NCBI RefSeq assembly: GCF_014653435.1
Contig: NZ_BNAO01000002.1
Location: 601,013 to 654,807 of the forward strand
DNA length: 53,795 bases
Source of the DNA: Alishewanella longhuensis
GTDB taxonomy: Bacteria > Pseudomonadota > Gammaproteobacteria > Enterobacterales > Alteromonadaceae
Direction of reading: 5' to 3'
Position numbers and translations under genes: made by a program
Notes under the pieces: model-generated
Told to the model about the DNA's origin: nothing
Database searches by the model: none
Seen by the model: the letters and a program-made list of their open reading frames with translations, nothing else
In this document: positions 1-10,404 of the stretch, piece after piece
How positions within the stretch are numbered: position 1 is the stretch's first letter
How the letters are laid out: every line of letters starts with the position of its first letter

Positions 1-908
<908 letters not shown>

Positions 909-936
909 TTAATGATTACTCAGAAAAAGGGAGGTA

Positions 937-1227
937 TTAATCCAGAATGACACCTAAGATATTATCTTCTTTGGTGATCACATATTCCTGACCATCAATT
1001 TTTTCAGTGCGCTCTACATAGGCACCAAATAGCACCTTGTCGCCTACTTTCACTTCCAGTGGCTTAACGTCACCGTTATCTAAGATACGACCATTGCCAA
1101 CCGCAACGACTTCGCCACGAGTAGATTTCTCAGCAGAAGCACCAGTTAAGACGATGCCACCGGCTGACTTGCTCTCAGCGTCAGTACGTTTGATGATGAC
1201 ACGATCATGTAATGGACGAATATTCAT
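937..1227 (-). CDS. groES: Co-chaperonin GroES
   Basis: The 96-residue lid of the GroEL folding chamber. The protein starts [14 protein letters not shown], has the mobile loop around [16 protein letters not shown] (about residues 16-32) and ends NILGVILD, all family signatures at the usual length. It is the first gene of groES-groEL. Upstream there is AGGAGATAGAGC directly before the ATG, a good ribosome-binding site, and a heat-shock-type promoter about 60 nt upstream. No CIRCE-type inverted repeat is visible, so control by sigma-32 alone is the likely mode. Confidence 0.98.
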   Translation of the reverse strand: MNIRPLHDRVIIKRTDAESKSAGGIVLTGASAEKSTRGEVVAVGNGRILDNGDVKPLEVKVGDKVLFGAYVERTEKIDGQEYVITKEDNILGVILD

Positions 1228-1284
1228 GCTCTATCTCCTAAAGCTTATTTATGTTTTAACATGGTTGTTAAATTGCGTGCTCCC

Positions 1285-1314
1285 TATATGGGGCAAGCCG
1301 AAAAAAATTCCAAG
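1285..1314 (-). promoter_or_regulatory. Sigma-32-type heat-shock promoter of groES-groEL
   Basis: On the minus strand there is a -35 element CTTGGAA (1308-1314) and a -10 element CCCCATATA (1285-1293) separated by 14 nt. The sigma-32 consensus is CTTGAAA, 13-15 nt, CCCCATNT. The match and its position about 60 nt ahead of the groES ATG support the call. Known E. coli groE control is by sigma-32; transfer to this organism is inference. Confidence 0.8.
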
Positions 1315-1396
1315 GGCTGAATTTAAAAATTCTGCATTTTTTCTTAGGTACTTTGCCGTACAATTGCCATATGAAACTACAAGATTGGGCCGCAAT

Positions 1397-1720
1397 ATGA
1401 GCCAGTACTTACTAATACTCTGTAACTGCCCGGATGAAGACAGCGCCAGCAAAATCACGGAGATATTGCTATCACGCCAACTGGTAGCTTGTGTCAATCA
1501 ATCAGCACCCATGAAATCGAGCTACCGCTGGCAAGGTAAGATAGAACAAAGTATCGAGTTACAATTGCAACTTAAAGCACCAGAGCGGAACTTTAACGCA
1601 ATTGAGCAAGCCATAAGCGCCATTCACCCGTATGCTGTACCCGAGATTATTGCCCTGCCGCTGGTAAAACTAAACCCAGCCTATGGTAACTGGATAGATG
1701 AGGTAACTTTACGTGATTAG
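1397..1720 (+). CDS. cutA: Divalent-cation tolerance protein CutA
   Basis: A 107-residue CutA1-family trimer-forming protein linked to copper and divalent-ion tolerance; its exact role is unsettled even in E. coli. Seen are the N-terminal strand QYLLILCNCPDEDSA, the segment LVACVNQ and the family stretch YRWQGKIE (about residues 43-50), then HPYAVPEIIALP near the C-terminus. I start at the ATG at 1397. The frame is open further upstream through the groES promoter, but that extension is not family-like. The last 8 nt overlap the GTG start of dsbD, so the two are translationally coupled; cutA-dsbD is a common enterobacterial and Vibrio pair. Confidence 0.93.
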   Translation: MSQYLLILCNCPDEDSASKITEILLSRQLVACVNQSAPMKSSYRWQGKIEQSIELQLQLKAPERNFNAIEQAISAIHPYAVPEIIALPLVKLNPAYGNWIDEVTLRD

Positions 1721-3518
1721 ATCTTTGCTGTTTTTATTTTTTATTTTTCTATCTTCGCTAGCGCCGTTGGCAGCACAGCAAAGCCCAACTAATACAGCCA
1801 ATAATAATGCAGTGTTAAATAGCTTGTTAAGCGGTCAACCGCAGTTTCTGCCGGTAGACCAAGCCTTTGCCTTAGATTATCGGCAGCAGGATAACGAACT
1901 GTTACTCAATTGGACCATTGCCGATGGGTATTATATGTACCGAGATAAGTTCAAGCTCGGTGGCATTGCTGTAAATTTTTCACATCCAACTTATCCTGCC
2001 ACTATCACCATTGAAGATGAGTTTTTTGGCAAATCAGAGGTTTACTTTCATCAATTACAGTTAAAAATCCCTTTATCAGATATTGATGAAGATGCCGTTT
2101 TCCGTGTGCAATTTATGGGTTGTGCCGAAGCAGGTCTTTGCTATCCACCGGAAACGATTGAAATTCCACTTAGTTCGCCAACCATAAGCAGTGGCGAATC
2201 ACTGACCACTGCTAATAACGCACCTGTCTCCAGTCAGTTTGGTTTATTAGAGCGCTTATCACAAGGATCAGTACTAGCGAGTTTAGGCGTGTTTTTCTTA
2301 CTGGGTTTAGGTTTAGCTTTCACCCCTTGCGTCTTCCCGATGTATCCGATTTTAAGCAGTATTATCGTCGGTCAGGGCCAGCAACTCTCTACTCGCCGTG
2401 CCTTTGGCCTGTCTATGTCTTATGTGCAAGGCATGGCTGTCGCGTATTCGTTGTTGGGTTTAATCGTTGCCAGCTTGGGCGTTAAGTTTCAAGCTGCCAT
2501 GCAGCACCCTGCAGTGCTGATTGTCGCCATCATTATTTTTGTGGTGCTTGCCCTGGCCATGTTTGGTGTGTTTAATTTGCAACTCCCCGCCCGCTGGCAA
2601 GAAAAAGTAGCCGGTATTAGTAATAAGCAACATGGGGGCTCACTGAAAGGCGCTTTTACTATGGGCGCACTTTCTGGCTTTATTGCTTCCCCTTGCACTA
2701 CTGCACCTTTATCTGCCGCTCTGCTCTATGTAGCACAAAGCGGCGATTTACTTTTAGGGGCAATAACCTTATATGTGTTAAGTCTGGGCATGGGCTTACC
2801 GCTGCTGTTACTGGGTACCTCTGGTGGTAAATTGCTGCCAAAAGCCGGCAATTGGATGAACGCCATTAAAACGATTTTTGGCTTTTTATTGTTAGCGGTG
2901 CCGTTAATTTTACTTGATCGCTTTTTACCCTTTGCGGTGATTCTAACCCTGGGCACCCTGCTCACACTGTCGCTGGTGTTTTACTTATACCGTTTACTAT
3001 TTAGTTTAAGTAGTGCTAATGCCAAAGCCAGCGTTGCTGTAATAGCCCAGTTGTTGCTGCTTGCTGCTTTTTGGCTAAACCTAAACTATTGGCAACCCAC
3101 AGCACCCGCTCAAGTTGGTAGCGCTACGCAACAGTCCGACGAACAAGTAAACGCCTTAGGCTTTATTGAAATAAAAACCGCCGAAGAGCTAGCGGAACAA
3201 TTAGCCAAAGCCAAGGCTGCCAATCAGTACACGCTAGTCGATTTATATGCCGAATGGTGTGTGGCCTGTAAAGAGTTTGAGCAGTTAACCTTTCCGCGGC
3301 CAGAAGTTACCGCCCTGACCTCGCAAATGCGCCTGATTAAAATCGACGTGACTAAAATGACACGCAGTGATGCGGCGCTGCTTGATAGCTATCAGGTGTT
3401 GGGTTTACCAACCTTGCTATTTTTTGCACCAGATGGCACAGAGCTAACCCAAAGCAGAGTCACCGGCTTTATGAATGCCAGTGCCTTTGCCAATCATCTC
3501 GAAGCGTTACTCCCCTAG
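1713..3518 (+). CDS. dsbD: Thiol:disulfide interchange protein DsbD
   Basis: Inner-membrane protein of 601 residues that carries electrons from cytosolic thioredoxin to periplasmic DsbC, DsbG and cytochrome c maturation proteins. It has a signal peptide (about 1-21), an N-terminal periplasmic domain with the pair C137/C143 in GCAEAGLCYPPE, eight membrane helices with C206 (FTPCVFP) and C328 (SPCTTAP), and a C-terminal thioredoxin domain with C516-V-A-C519. All three cysteine pairs needed for the relay are present. The start is GTG at 1713, overlapping the cutA stop region by 8 nt. A strong hairpin follows the stop. Confidence 0.97.
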   Translation: MIRSLLFLFFIFLSSLAPLAAQQSPTNTANNNAVLNSLLSGQPQFLPVDQAFALDYRQQDNELLLNWTIADGYYMYRDKFKLGGIAVNFSHPTYPATITIEDEFFGKSEVYFHQLQLKIPLSDIDEDAVFRVQFMGCAEAGLCYPPETIEIPLSSPTISSGESLTTANNAPVSSQFGLLERLSQGSVLASLGVFFLLGLGLAFTPCVFPMYPILSSIIVGQGQQLSTRRAFGLSMSYVQGMAVAYSLLGLIVASLGVKFQAAMQHPAVLIVAIIIFVVLALAMFGVFNLQLPARWQEKVAGISNKQHGGSLKGAFTMGALSGFIASPCTTAPLSAALLYVAQSGDLLLGAITLYVLSLGMGLPLLLLGTSGGKLLPKAGNWMNAIKTIFGFLLLAVPLILLDRFLPFAVILTLGTLLTLSLVFYLYRLLFSLSSANAKASVAVIAQLLLLAAFWLNLNYWQPTAPAQVGSATQQSDEQVNALGFIEIKTAEELAEQLAKAKAANQYTLVDLYAEWCVACKEFEQLTFPRPEVTALTSQMRLIKIDVTKMTRSDAALLDSYQVLGLPTLLFFAPDGTELTQSRVTGFMNASAFANHLEALLP

Positions 3519-3527
3519 CTCACTTTA

Positions 3528-3567
3528 CCTGTAACACAGCCGTTGTCTAAAACGGCTGTGTTACAGG
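3528..3567. terminator. Perfect 17-bp hairpin after dsbD
   Basis: Arms 3528-3544 and 3551-3567 are perfect inverted repeats (CCTGTAACACAGCCGTT) around a 6-nt loop, ten bases after the dsbD stop. There is no run of T directly after the right arm, so it may act as an mRNA-stabilising 3' hairpin or a weak terminator rather than a classical intrinsic one. Confidence 0.6.
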
Positions 3568-3856
3568 CATTAAGGCAGATTATCTATTTTTAATTGCCTA
3601 TTTGGCACTTTTTCAATAGCACCTAGTCATATCCCCTACTATTGGCTGGCCAAGCCCCCTTATCTGTTCCATCTAGATGGCCATTGGCTGATTAGACCAG
3701 TATTTTGCTGCCATTTGCTGCGATTTCACTATAATAAGGCACGCATCTGCCGGCTAGCAGAGAAAAAAACGTAAGTAAGGTGCTAAACACCTGTTTTTTG
3801 CTGCAAGCCCTTATATGATAGACGCAGTTAACAAACTGCCACGGGATTAGAAACAA
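3568..3856 (+). promoter_or_regulatory. Leader and likely promoter region of aroQ-accB-accC
   Basis: This non-coding stretch separates dsbD and aroQ. A TATAAT hexamer lies at 3730-3735 with TTGCTG at 3705-3710 (19-nt spacing), a plausible sigma-70 promoter with a weak -35. It leaves a leader of about 115 nt before the aroQ ATG. I see no other gene or recognisable RNA here. Confidence 0.4.
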
Positions 3857-4315
3857 ATGGCTGCATCTTTACGGATATTACTGCTAAATGGCCCCAATCT
3901 TAATATGTTGGGTATTCGCGAGCCAGCAACTTACGGCGCCGCCACCTTGCAGCATATTGTTGATGCCTTACAACAGCAGGCAACAGCCGCAGGGGTAACC
4001 TTGCAGACATTGCAATCTAATGCCGAACATGTGCTGATTGACGCTATTCAGCAAAGCTATCAGCAGCAAGACTTTATTATCATCAATCCGGGGGCTTTTA
4101 CCCATACCAGCGTTGCCCTGCGCGATGCCTTGCTGTCGGTAGCGATACCCTTTATTGAAGTGCACTTATCCAATATACATGCGCGGGAGTCTTTCCGGCA
4201 CCACTCTTATTTATCCGATATTGCTAAAGGCGTGATATGTGGCCTGGGCGCTAAAGGCTACCATTTTGCTTTAGATGCAGCGGTATCGTATTTACAAACA
4301 CACAACCAAAACTAA
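3857..4315 (+). CDS. aroQ: Type II 3-dehydroquinate dehydratase
   Basis: Third step of the shikimate pathway: converts 3-dehydroquinate to 3-dehydroshikimate through a cytosolic dodecamer. The 152-residue protein shows the type II signature [20 protein letters not shown] with the catalytic Tyr26, the segment [17 protein letters not shown], the catalytic-site HLSN at His103 and the terminal [13 protein letters not shown]. It is followed at 18 nt by accB and then accC, an arrangement found in many gammaproteobacteria that couples aromatic and fatty-acid precursor supply. Confidence 0.97.
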   Translation: MAASLRILLLNGPNLNMLGIREPATYGAATLQHIVDALQQQATAAGVTLQTLQSNAEHVLIDAIQQSYQQQDFIIINPGAFTHTSVALRDALLSVAIPFIEVHLSNIHARESFRHHSYLSDIAKGVICGLGAKGYHFALDAAVSYLQTHNQN

Positions 4316-4333
4316 CCAAATCAGGCGACAGAC

Positions 4334-4789
4334 ATGGATATTAGAAAAATTAAAAAATTAATTGAATTGCTGGAAGAGTCAGGCATTTCTGAATTAGAAA
4401 TCACCGAGGGCGAGGAATCAGTTCGTATCAGTCGCCATGCACCTGTGCAGCACTATGCACCGCAGCCTATGCATTATGCCCCTGCGCCAACTCAGGCTCC
4501 AGCTGCCGCGCCAGCGCAAGCTCCAGCAGCACCGGCCGCTGCGCCGGTAGTCTCTGGTCATACTGTAAAATCGCCGATGGTCGGCTCTTTCTATCGCGCC
4601 GCCTCACCAACATCAAAGAATTTTGTAGAAGTTGGCCAAAGCGTGAAAGTTGGCGACACCCTGTGTATCGTAGAAGCCATGAAAATGATGAACCAAATCC
4701 AGTCTGACAAGGCCGGTGTGGTTAAAGAAATTCTGGTTGAAAATGGCGAGCCGGTTGAATTTGACCAGCCACTTTTTATTATTGAATAA
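4334..4789 (+). CDS. accB: Biotin carboxyl carrier protein of acetyl-CoA carboxylase
   Basis: Carries the biotin that shuttles CO2 from biotin carboxylase (AccC) to the transferase AccAD in the first step of fatty-acid synthesis. The 151 residues have an N-terminal helix region ([19 protein letters not shown]), an Ala/Pro-rich flexible linker (about 50-72) and the biotinyl domain with EAMKMMN, where Lys117 is the attachment site. The characteristic thumb [15 protein letters not shown] is present. The accC ATG follows 16 nt after the stop. Confidence 0.98.
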   Translation: MDIRKIKKLIELLEESGISELEITEGEESVRISRHAPVQHYAPQPMHYAPAPTQAPAAAPAQAPAAPAAAPVVSGHTVKSPMVGSFYRAASPTSKNFVEVGQSVKVGDTLCIVEAMKMMNQIQSDKAGVVKEILVENGEPVEFDQPLFIIE

Positions 4790-4805
4790 CGCAAAAGGCT
4801 GACTG

Positions 4806-6149
4806 ATGCTAGAAAAAGTTCTGATAGCCAACCGCGGCGAAATTGCCCTGCGCATATTACGCGCGTGCAAGGAGCTGGGGATCAAAACGGTAGCAGTGCA
4901 CTCCACTGTGGATCGTAATTTAAAGCATGTGCTGCTGGCAGATGAAACCATTTGTATTGGTCCGGCGCCGTCACCACAAAGCTACCTTAATATTCCAGCG
5001 CTCATCGCTGCTGCTGAAGTCACCAATGCTCAAGCCATCCATCCTGGCTACGGCTTTCTGGCTGAGCGCGCTGACTTTGCCCAGCAAGTAGAAGAGAGTG
5101 GTTTAGTTTTTATCGGTCCACATCCGGATTCTATCCGCCTGATGGGTGACAAAGTCTCCGCCATTGAAGCCATGAAAAAAGCCGGTGTACCTTGTGTGCC
5201 AGGCTCTGATGGTGCAGTCGGTGATGATGCTGCTACGAATATGAAGATAGCTAAACGTATCGGCTACCCGATTATCGTTAAAGCCGCCGGTGGTGGTGGT
5301 GGTCGTGGTATGCGTGTGGTGCGCTCTGAAGAAGAGCTGGTAAGCTCTATCGAAATGACCAAAGCTGAAGCTAAAGCCGCTTTTGGTAATGATATGGTGT
5401 ACATGGAAAAATTCCTGGAAAACCCACGTCATATCGAAATTCAAGTGTTGGCCGATGGCCAGGGCAATGCCATCCACCTAGGTGAACGTGATTGCTCGAT
5501 GCAACGTCGCCACCAGAAAGTGGTAGAAGAAGCCCCAGCACCGGGTATTACCCCTGAGCTACGCGCCTTTATCGGTGGCCGCTGTGTTGATGCCTGTAAA
5601 GTGATGAACTACCGCGGTGCCGGGACCTTTGAGTTCTTATTTGAAAATGGCGAGTTTTTCTTTATCGAGATGAACACTCGTATTCAGGTAGAGCACCCGG
5701 TTACTGAAATGATCACCGGTGTCGATCTGATTAAAGAGCAGCTACGTGTCGCTTCTGGCATGCCGCTAACCATTAAGCAAGAAGATATTGTTATTCGCGG
5801 TCATGCCGTAGAATGCCGTATTAATGCCGAAGATCCGGTTAGCTTTATCCCTTCACCAGGCAAGATCACCCGCTTCCATCCACCAGGTGGTAATGGTATT
5901 CGTTGGGACTCGCATATTTATGCCGACTACACGGTACCGCCAAACTACGATTCGATGGTCGGTAAACTGATTACTTACGGTGAAACCCGCGACATTGCCA
6001 TTGCCCGAATGCGTAATGCTTTAGATGAGTTATTGGTCGATGGTATTAAAACCAATATCCCATTGCACAAAGACATTATGCGCGATGTGGGGTTCTGTAA
6101 AGGCGGTACCAATATCCATTATCTGGAAAAGAAACTGGGTATTAAATAA
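4806..6149 (+). CDS. accC: Biotin carboxylase subunit of acetyl-CoA carboxylase
   Basis: ATP-dependent carboxylation of the biotin on AccB, 447 residues against 449 in E. coli. Visible are the N-terminal biotin carboxylase domain ([20 protein letters not shown]), the ATP-grasp Gly-rich loop [14 protein letters not shown], the active-site stretch [20 protein letters not shown], and [15 protein letters not shown] with the catalytic Glu and Arg. The C-terminal domain ([13 protein letters not shown]) is complete. It ends the aroQ-accB-accC unit and is followed by an intrinsic terminator. Confidence 0.98.
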   Translation: MLEKVLIANRGEIALRILRACKELGIKTVAVHSTVDRNLKHVLLADETICIGPAPSPQSYLNIPALIAAAEVTNAQAIHPGYGFLAERADFAQQVEESGLVFIGPHPDSIRLMGDKVSAIEAMKKAGVPCVPGSDGAVGDDAATNMKIAKRIGYPIIVKAAGGGGGRGMRVVRSEEELVSSIEMTKAEAKAAFGNDMVYMEKFLENPRHIEIQVLADGQGNAIHLGERDCSMQRRHQKVVEEAPAPGITPELRAFIGGRCVDACKVMNYRGAGTFEFLFENGEFFFIEMNTRIQVEHPVTEMITGVDLIKEQLRVASGMPLTIKQEDIVIRGHAVECRINAEDPVSFIPSPGKITRFHPPGGNGIRWDSHIYADYTVPPNYDSMVGKLITYGETRDIAIARMRNALDELLVDGIKTNIPLHKDIMRDVGFCKGGTNIHYLEKKLGIK

Positions 6150-6173
6150 TAACTGTAGCCTTTAAAAGTACAC

Positions 6174-6200
6174 AAAAAGGACCAATTGGGTCCTTTTTTA
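6174..6200 (+). terminator. Intrinsic terminator after accC
   Basis: Arms AAAAAGGACC (6174-6183) and GGTCCTTTTT (6189-6198) pair around a 5-nt loop and run into T residues, 25 nt after the accC stop. Confidence 0.85.
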
Positions 6201-6201
6201 T

Positions 6202-6230
6202 TTCGCTCAATGGCAGCAGAGCGCTATAAT
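6202..6230 (+). promoter_or_regulatory. Likely prmA promoter
   Basis: A perfect TATAAT (6225-6230) lies 32 nt ahead of the prmA ATG, with TTCGCT (6202-6207) 17 nt upstream as a weak -35. It sits directly after the accC terminator, so prmA probably has its own transcript. Confidence 0.5.
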
Positions 6231-6262
6231 ACGCCCCCATTATTGCCAAGCCGAGATTTGCC

Positions 6263-7144
6263 ATGCCCTGGATCCAATTGCGTGTCACCACTACCGAGAA
6301 AAAAGCTGAACAGGTCAGTGATATGCTGATGAGCTGGGGAGCACAGGCGGTCACCTTTCTGGATGCCAAAGACACGCCAATCTATGAGCCAATGCCAGGT
6401 GAAATCCTTTACTGGGAAAATACCGTGGTGATGGGCTTGTTTGATGCTGAGCATCCGATGCAAAAGGTCATTAAGCAGTTAGAAGCTGCAGCCCTGTTTA
6501 AAGACGGCCTCACCTATAAGTTGGAGCAGCTGGAAGATAAAGACTGGGAACGCGAGTGGATGGATAACTTTCATCCGATTAAATTTGGCGAAAGGCTTTG
6601 GGTTTGCCCCAGCTGGCGCGATATTCCCGATCCTACAGCCGTTAACGTGCTTTTAGATCCAGGCCTAGCCTTTGGCACCGGTACCCATCCTACTACTGCG
6701 CTTTGTATGCAGTGGCTAGATGCCCATATTAAGCCAGAACAAACCGTGGTCGATTTCGGCTGTGGCTCGGGCATCTTGGGTATTGCGGCGCTCAAACTCG
6801 GTGCCAGTCGTGTGGTAGGTATTGATATTGATCCCCAAGCCATTATGGCTTCAAAAGCCAACGCCGAACGTAATAACGTGGCCGGACAAATTGAACTCTA
6901 CTTACCAAAAGACCAACCCAGCTTACAAGCCGATGTAGTAGTCGCCAATATTTTAGCTGGGCCTTTAGCGGAGCTCTCTAGCATCATTAGCGCTTACGTT
7001 AAGCCCGGTGGCCTATTAGCCCTTTCCGGTATCTTGCAAAGTCAGGCACAAAGTGTGATTGCTGCTTATGCCGCAGAATTTACTTTTGACCCTATTGCCG
7101 AGCAAGAAGAATGGGTGCGGTTAAGTGCCAGAAAAAATACCTGA
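6263..7144 (+). CDS. prmA: Ribosomal protein L11 methyltransferase PrmA
   Basis: S-adenosylmethionine-dependent methylation of lysines and the N-terminus of ribosomal protein L11. The 293-residue protein has the N-terminal L11-recognition domain ([20 protein letters not shown]) and a class I methyltransferase domain with motif [21 protein letters not shown], the acidic end of strand 2 ([11 protein letters not shown]) and motif NILAGPL. The length equals that of E. coli PrmA (293). It precedes dusB-fis, the usual neighbour order in gammaproteobacteria. Confidence 0.97.
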   Translation: MPWIQLRVTTTEKKAEQVSDMLMSWGAQAVTFLDAKDTPIYEPMPGEILYWENTVVMGLFDAEHPMQKVIKQLEAAALFKDGLTYKLEQLEDKDWEREWMDNFHPIKFGERLWVCPSWRDIPDPTAVNVLLDPGLAFGTGTHPTTALCMQWLDAHIKPEQTVVDFGCGSGILGIAALKLGASRVVGIDIDPQAIMASKANAERNNVAGQIELYLPKDQPSLQADVVVANILAGPLAELSSIISAYVKPGGLLALSGILQSQAQSVIAAYAAEFTFDPIAEQEEWVRLSARKNT

Positions 7145-7396
7145 TTCAGGTATAATTCATCACGTTTCGGTAAGCTCTCGCTGGTGATAAAAACAACAGC
7201 ACTACAATTATCTTTTTATGACAGCCTGTATTAACGCGGTTGTTGCTGACAGAAAATGCGTCTTTTCAGCCTTTTAGGGAATGTCAATCCCCGAAAGGGC
7301 AAAAAAAAGCAAATTTTGTTTAAATAATAGCCTTTGCTTTAGTGGCAAAAATCCGTAAACTTAGCGCCCCTTAAGGGTAGACCCTCGGATTCAGTG
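7145..7396 (+). promoter_or_regulatory. dusB-fis upstream region with candidate promoter
   Basis: A TATAAT (7151-7156) starts just after the prmA stop, leaving a leader of over 200 nt before dusB. A second AT-rich stretch (7309-7335) includes the possible Fis site at 7318-7332. In E. coli the dusB-fis promoter is repressed by Fis and stimulated during outgrowth; here only the sequence elements are seen. No small ORF or clear RNA structure was recognised. Confidence 0.4.
7318..7332 (+). promoter_or_regulatory. Candidate Fis-binding site
   Basis: GTTTAAATAATAGCC matches 13 of 15 positions of the degenerate Fis consensus GNTYAAWWWTTRANC. Its place upstream of the fis operon suggests autoregulation, which is established for E. 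coli and inferred here. Confidence 0.35.
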
Positions 7397-8368
7397 GTGC
7401 GCATAGGTCCATATCAGTTAACGAACAAGGTAATTTGTGCTCCGATGGCTGGAGTAACCGATCACACTTTTCGGGAGCTTTGCCGGCGTTTTGGGGCAGC
7501 TTTAGCTGTGTCTGAAATGCTGTCGAGCAATCCGCTGGTCTGGCAAAGCGAAAAATCGCAAAATCGGATGGGGCATCGCCAGGAGTCAGGTATCCGCTCA
7601 GTACAAATTGCTGGCAGCGATCCGGAACAAATGGCCGCAGCAGCCCAATACAACGTTGAGATTGGTGCCGATATTATCGACATCAATATGGGATGCCCAG
7701 CAAAGAAGGTGAATAAAAAATTAGCAGGTTCGGCGTTATTACAATATCCGGAACTGGTTGAGCAAATTATTCAGGCGGTGGTTAAGGCAGTGTCTGTGCC
7801 CGTGACCTTAAAAATCCGCACCGGCTGGGACCCAGAACACCGTAATGGCGTGCAAATTGCGCGCCTTGCTGAGGACAATGGCATTCAGGCTCTAGCTGTA
7901 CATGGTCGTACTAAAGCCTGTATGTATAAAGGAGAAGCCGAGTACGACACCATCGCAGCTATCAAGCAGCAGGTTACGATACCGGTCATTGCCAATGGTG
8001 ATATTACTTCACCGGAAAAAGCGCAATTCGTGCTCGACTACACCGGTGCCGACGCCATTATGATTGGCAGAGCGGCACAGGGTCGGCCATGGATTTTCCG
8101 GGAGGTAGCGCACTATCTGGCAACAGGGGAGAAACTGGCCGCACCTGCCATAGCAGAAGTGCAGCAGATTATGCTGGAGCATGTTCAGGGCCTGCATCAG
8201 CTATATGGATCTTACGCTGGTGCCCGTATCGCCCGCAAACACGTGGGCTGGTACCTGGCAGAACATGATGCAGCAGGACTATTTCGCAGTGAATTCAATG
8301 GTATCGAGCAAGCCCAACAGCAGCTTGATGCATTAAATGACTATTTTCATAAACTAGCAGCAACCTAA
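7397..8368 (+). CDS. dusB: tRNA-dihydrouridine synthase B
   Basis: FMN- and NADPH-dependent reduction of uridine to dihydrouridine in the tRNA D-loop. Motifs are MRIGPYQLTNKVICAPMAGV at the N-terminus, INMGCPAKKVNKKLAGSALL with the catalytic cysteine, and IPVIANGDITSPEKAQ and IMIGRAAQGRPWIF in the TIM barrel. Two GTG codons lie in tandem at 7394 and 7397. I take the second because it puts the catalytic Cys at position 100, as in E. coli DusB; the first would add one residue. It is 17 nt from fis, the standard dusB-fis operon. Confidence 0.95.
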   Translation: MRIGPYQLTNKVICAPMAGVTDHTFRELCRRFGAALAVSEMLSSNPLVWQSEKSQNRMGHRQESGIRSVQIAGSDPEQMAAAAQYNVEIGADIIDINMGCPAKKVNKKLAGSALLQYPELVEQIIQAVVKAVSVPVTLKIRTGWDPEHRNGVQIARLAEDNGIQALAVHGRTKACMYKGEAEYDTIAAIKQQVTIPVIANGDITSPEKAQFVLDYTGADAIMIGRAAQGRPWIFREVAHYLATGEKLAAPAIAEVQQIMLEHVQGLHQLYGSYAGARIARKHVGWYLAEHDAAGLFRSEFNGIEQAQQQLDALNDYFHKLAAT

Positions 8369-8385
8369 CGTAAAAGAGAAAAGCA

Positions 8386-8676
8386 ATGTTTAATTCGAAC
8401 GTTACTTCGCCATTTATTACTAACGCCCATGTTCAGACTCAAGAGAAGCCACAGGCTTTATCAAACGCCGTACAAAAAGCCGTTGCTAACTACCTGCAAC
8501 AGTTAAATGGCCAGGATGTGAACGATCTGTACGAACTGGTATTATCAGAATTAGAGCGGCCGTTACTGGAAGAAGTTATGAAGTATACCCGCGGTAATCA
8601 AACCCGCGCTGCCAACCTGATGGGCATCAACCGCGGTACGCTGCGTAAGAAATTAAAGCAATACGGCATGTCGTAA
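8386..8676 (+). CDS. fis: DNA-binding protein Fis
   Basis: Nucleoid-associated protein that bends DNA, activates rRNA promoters and aids site-specific recombination. The 96 residues contain the very conserved C-terminal half: [19 protein letters not shown], then the helix-turn-helix [20 protein letters not shown] and the end [10 protein letters not shown]. The N-terminal beta-hairpin region ([13 protein letters not shown]) is more variable, as expected. It is the second gene of the dusB-fis operon and is followed by a double hairpin terminator. Confidence 0.98.
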   Translation: MFNSNVTSPFITNAHVQTQEKPQALSNAVQKAVANYLQQLNGQDVNDLYELVLSELERPLLEEVMKYTRGNQTRAANLMGINRGTLRKKLKQYGMS

Positions 8677-8682
8677 TGCCCC

Positions 8683-8726
8683 GCAGGGTTCGGCCCTGCA
8701 ACAAAGCACCTTCGGGTGCTTTTTTA
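8683..8726 (+). terminator. Tandem hairpin terminator after fis
   Basis: A first stem GCAGGG/CCCTGC (8683-8688, 8694-8699) is followed by a second stem AAAGCACC/GGTGCTTT with a TTCG tetraloop (8703-8722) and a T run, beginning 7 nt after the fis stop. Confidence 0.88.
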
Positions 8727-8762
8727 TTGACCTTTTCTTTTAGTGACAACGAGATAAACCTG

Positions 8763-10349
8763 ATGAGCACACTTCGTCCTGTTCGCCGCGCCCTGCTAAG
8801 CGTATCTGATAAAACTGGTATTGTTGAATTCGCCCAGGCGCTAAGCGCCATGCAAGTGGAGATTTTATCCACCGGCGGCACGGCCAAATTGCTGGCCGAA
8901 CAAGGTATTAAGGTAATTGAAGTATCAGACTACACCGGACACCCAGAAATTATGGATGGCCGGGTAAAAACCCTGCACCCCAAAATTCATGGTGGTATTT
9001 TAGCCCGTCGTGGCACCGATGAAGCGGTAATGGCTGCCAATAGTATTGGCCCAATCGATCTGGTGGTGGTCAACCTTTATCCTTTTGCCAATACCGTAGC
9101 TAAAGCCGGCTGCACGCTGGCAGATGCGGTAGAAAATATCGATATCGGCGGCCCGACTATGGTTCGCGCGGCAGCAAAAAATCATCAGGATGTGACCATT
9201 ATTGTTAATGCCAGCGACTACGCTAAAGTGCTGGCTGAGTTGCAGGCCAATAATGGCGCCACTACGCATGCTACACGTTTTAGCTTAGCCATTAGCGCCT
9301 TTGAACACACTGCGCAGTACGATGGTATGATTGCCAACTACTTTGGCACTACGCTGTCAGCTTACGGCCAGGAAAGCGAGCCAGCCACAAAATTCCCACG
9401 CACCTTTAATAGCCAGTTTGTGAAAAAACAAGATTTACGCTATGGCGAGAACAGCCATCAGCAAGCGGCTTTTTATGTGGATGCGAACGCCAGCGAAGCC
9501 TCAGTCGCCACTGCAACTCAGCTACAAGGTAAAGCGCTGTCGTATAACAATATCGCCGATACCGACGCGGCGCTAGAGTGTGTGAAAGAATTCGCCGAGC
9601 CAGCCTGTGTTATCGTTAAACATGCGAATCCGTGTGGCGTAGCCATTGGCGAAAATATTTTAGCCGCCTATAACCGTGCTTATAGCACCGATCCTACTTC
9701 AGCCTTTGGCGGTATTATTGCCTTTAACCGCGAGCTGGACGAAGCGACGGCGCAAGAAATCGTTAGTCGGCAGTTTGTGGAGGTGATTATCGCCCCTCGC
9801 GCCACAGAGGCCGCTGTCGCGATTGTTGGCACTAAACCAAATGTGCGCTTACTGGTCTGCGGTGACTTTACTGTCGCTGCCGCAGCACTGGACATTAAAC
9901 AAGTGAATGGCGGTATCTTGCTGCAAGATCGCGATCAAGCCCAGATCAGTGCGGCTGATTTAAAAGTGGTCACCAAGCGCCAGCCAACTGAGCAAGAGCT
10001 AAAAGATTTACTGTTCTGCTGGAAAGTGGCGAAGTTTGTTAAATCCAATGCCATTGTGTATGTAAAAGATAGCATGACCATTGGTGTCGGTGCTGGCCAA
10101 ATGAGCCGTGTTTATAGCGCGAAAATTGCCGGTATTAAAGCCGCCGATGAGAACCTGGAAGTTAAAGGCTCAGTCATGGCCTCTGATGCGTTCTTCCCGT
10201 TCCGTGATGGCATTGATGCCGCTGCCGCTGCTGGGATTACTGCGGTAATTCAGCCAGGTGGTTCAATGCGCGATGCTGAAGTGATTGCTGCTGCCGATGA
10301 GCATGGTATGGCGATGGTGTTTACTGGTGTACGGCACTTCCGTCACTAA
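8763..10349 (+). CDS. purH: Bifunctional AICAR transformylase / IMP cyclohydrolase
   Basis: Last two steps of de novo purine synthesis, converting AICAR to FAICAR to IMP. The 528-residue protein (E. coli 529) has the N-terminal IMP cyclohydrolase domain ([50 protein letters not shown]) and the C-terminal transformylase domain with [17 protein letters not shown] and [13 protein letters not shown] use the ATG at 8763. The frame is open back to 8676, but that would run through the fis terminator. The usual partner purD is not next to it: the next gene, sixA, faces the other way. Confidence 0.97.
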   Translation: MSTLRPVRRALLSVSDKTGIVEFAQALSAMQVEILSTGGTAKLLAEQGIKVIEVSDYTGHPEIMDGRVKTLHPKIHGGILARRGTDEAVMAANSIGPIDLVVVNLYPFANTVAKAGCTLADAVENIDIGGPTMVRAAAKNHQDVTIIVNASDYAKVLAELQANNGATTHATRFSLAISAFEHTAQYDGMIANYFGTTLSAYGQESEPATKFPRTFNSQFVKKQDLRYGENSHQQAAFYVDANASEASVATATQLQGKALSYNNIADTDAALECVKEFAEPACVIVKHANPCGVAIGENILAAYNRAYSTDPTSAFGGIIAFNRELDEATAQEIVSRQFVEVIIAPRATEAAVAIVGTKPNVRLLVCGDFTVAAAALDIKQVNGGILLQDRDQAQISAADLKVVTKRQPTEQELKDLLFCWKVAKFVKSNAIVYVKDSMTIGVGAGQMSRVYSAKIAGIKAADENLEVKGSVMASDAFFPFRDGIDAAAAAGITAVIQPGGSMRDAEVIAAADEHGMAMVFTGVRHFRH

Positions 10350-10378
10350 TTAACCTTATTACGTTAAGCTAAATAAGT

Positions 10379-10404
10379 AGGCCGCCTTATCAGCGGCCTT
10401 TTTT
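10379..10404. terminator. Terminator between purH and sixA
   Basis: Arms AGGCCGC (10379-10385) and GCGGCCT (10393-10399) around a 7-nt loop are followed by a T run on the plus strand. It serves purH and abuts the sixA stop codon. Confidence 0.85.

Noticed and set aside
1037..1396. Long N-terminal extension of the cutA frame back into groES
   Set aside because: It runs antisense through groES and the heat-shock promoter, and CutA proteins start at MSQYLLIL-type sequence; the ATG at 1397 fits.
5103..5477. 124-residue His/Thr-rich minus-strand frame inside accC
   Set aside because: The [10 protein letters not shown] run is the complement of the AccC Gly-rich ATP-grasp loop; no independent gene evidence.
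8676..8762. N-terminal extension of purH
   Set aside because: It would be encoded by the fis terminator hairpins; PurH family proteins begin at the ATG at 8763.
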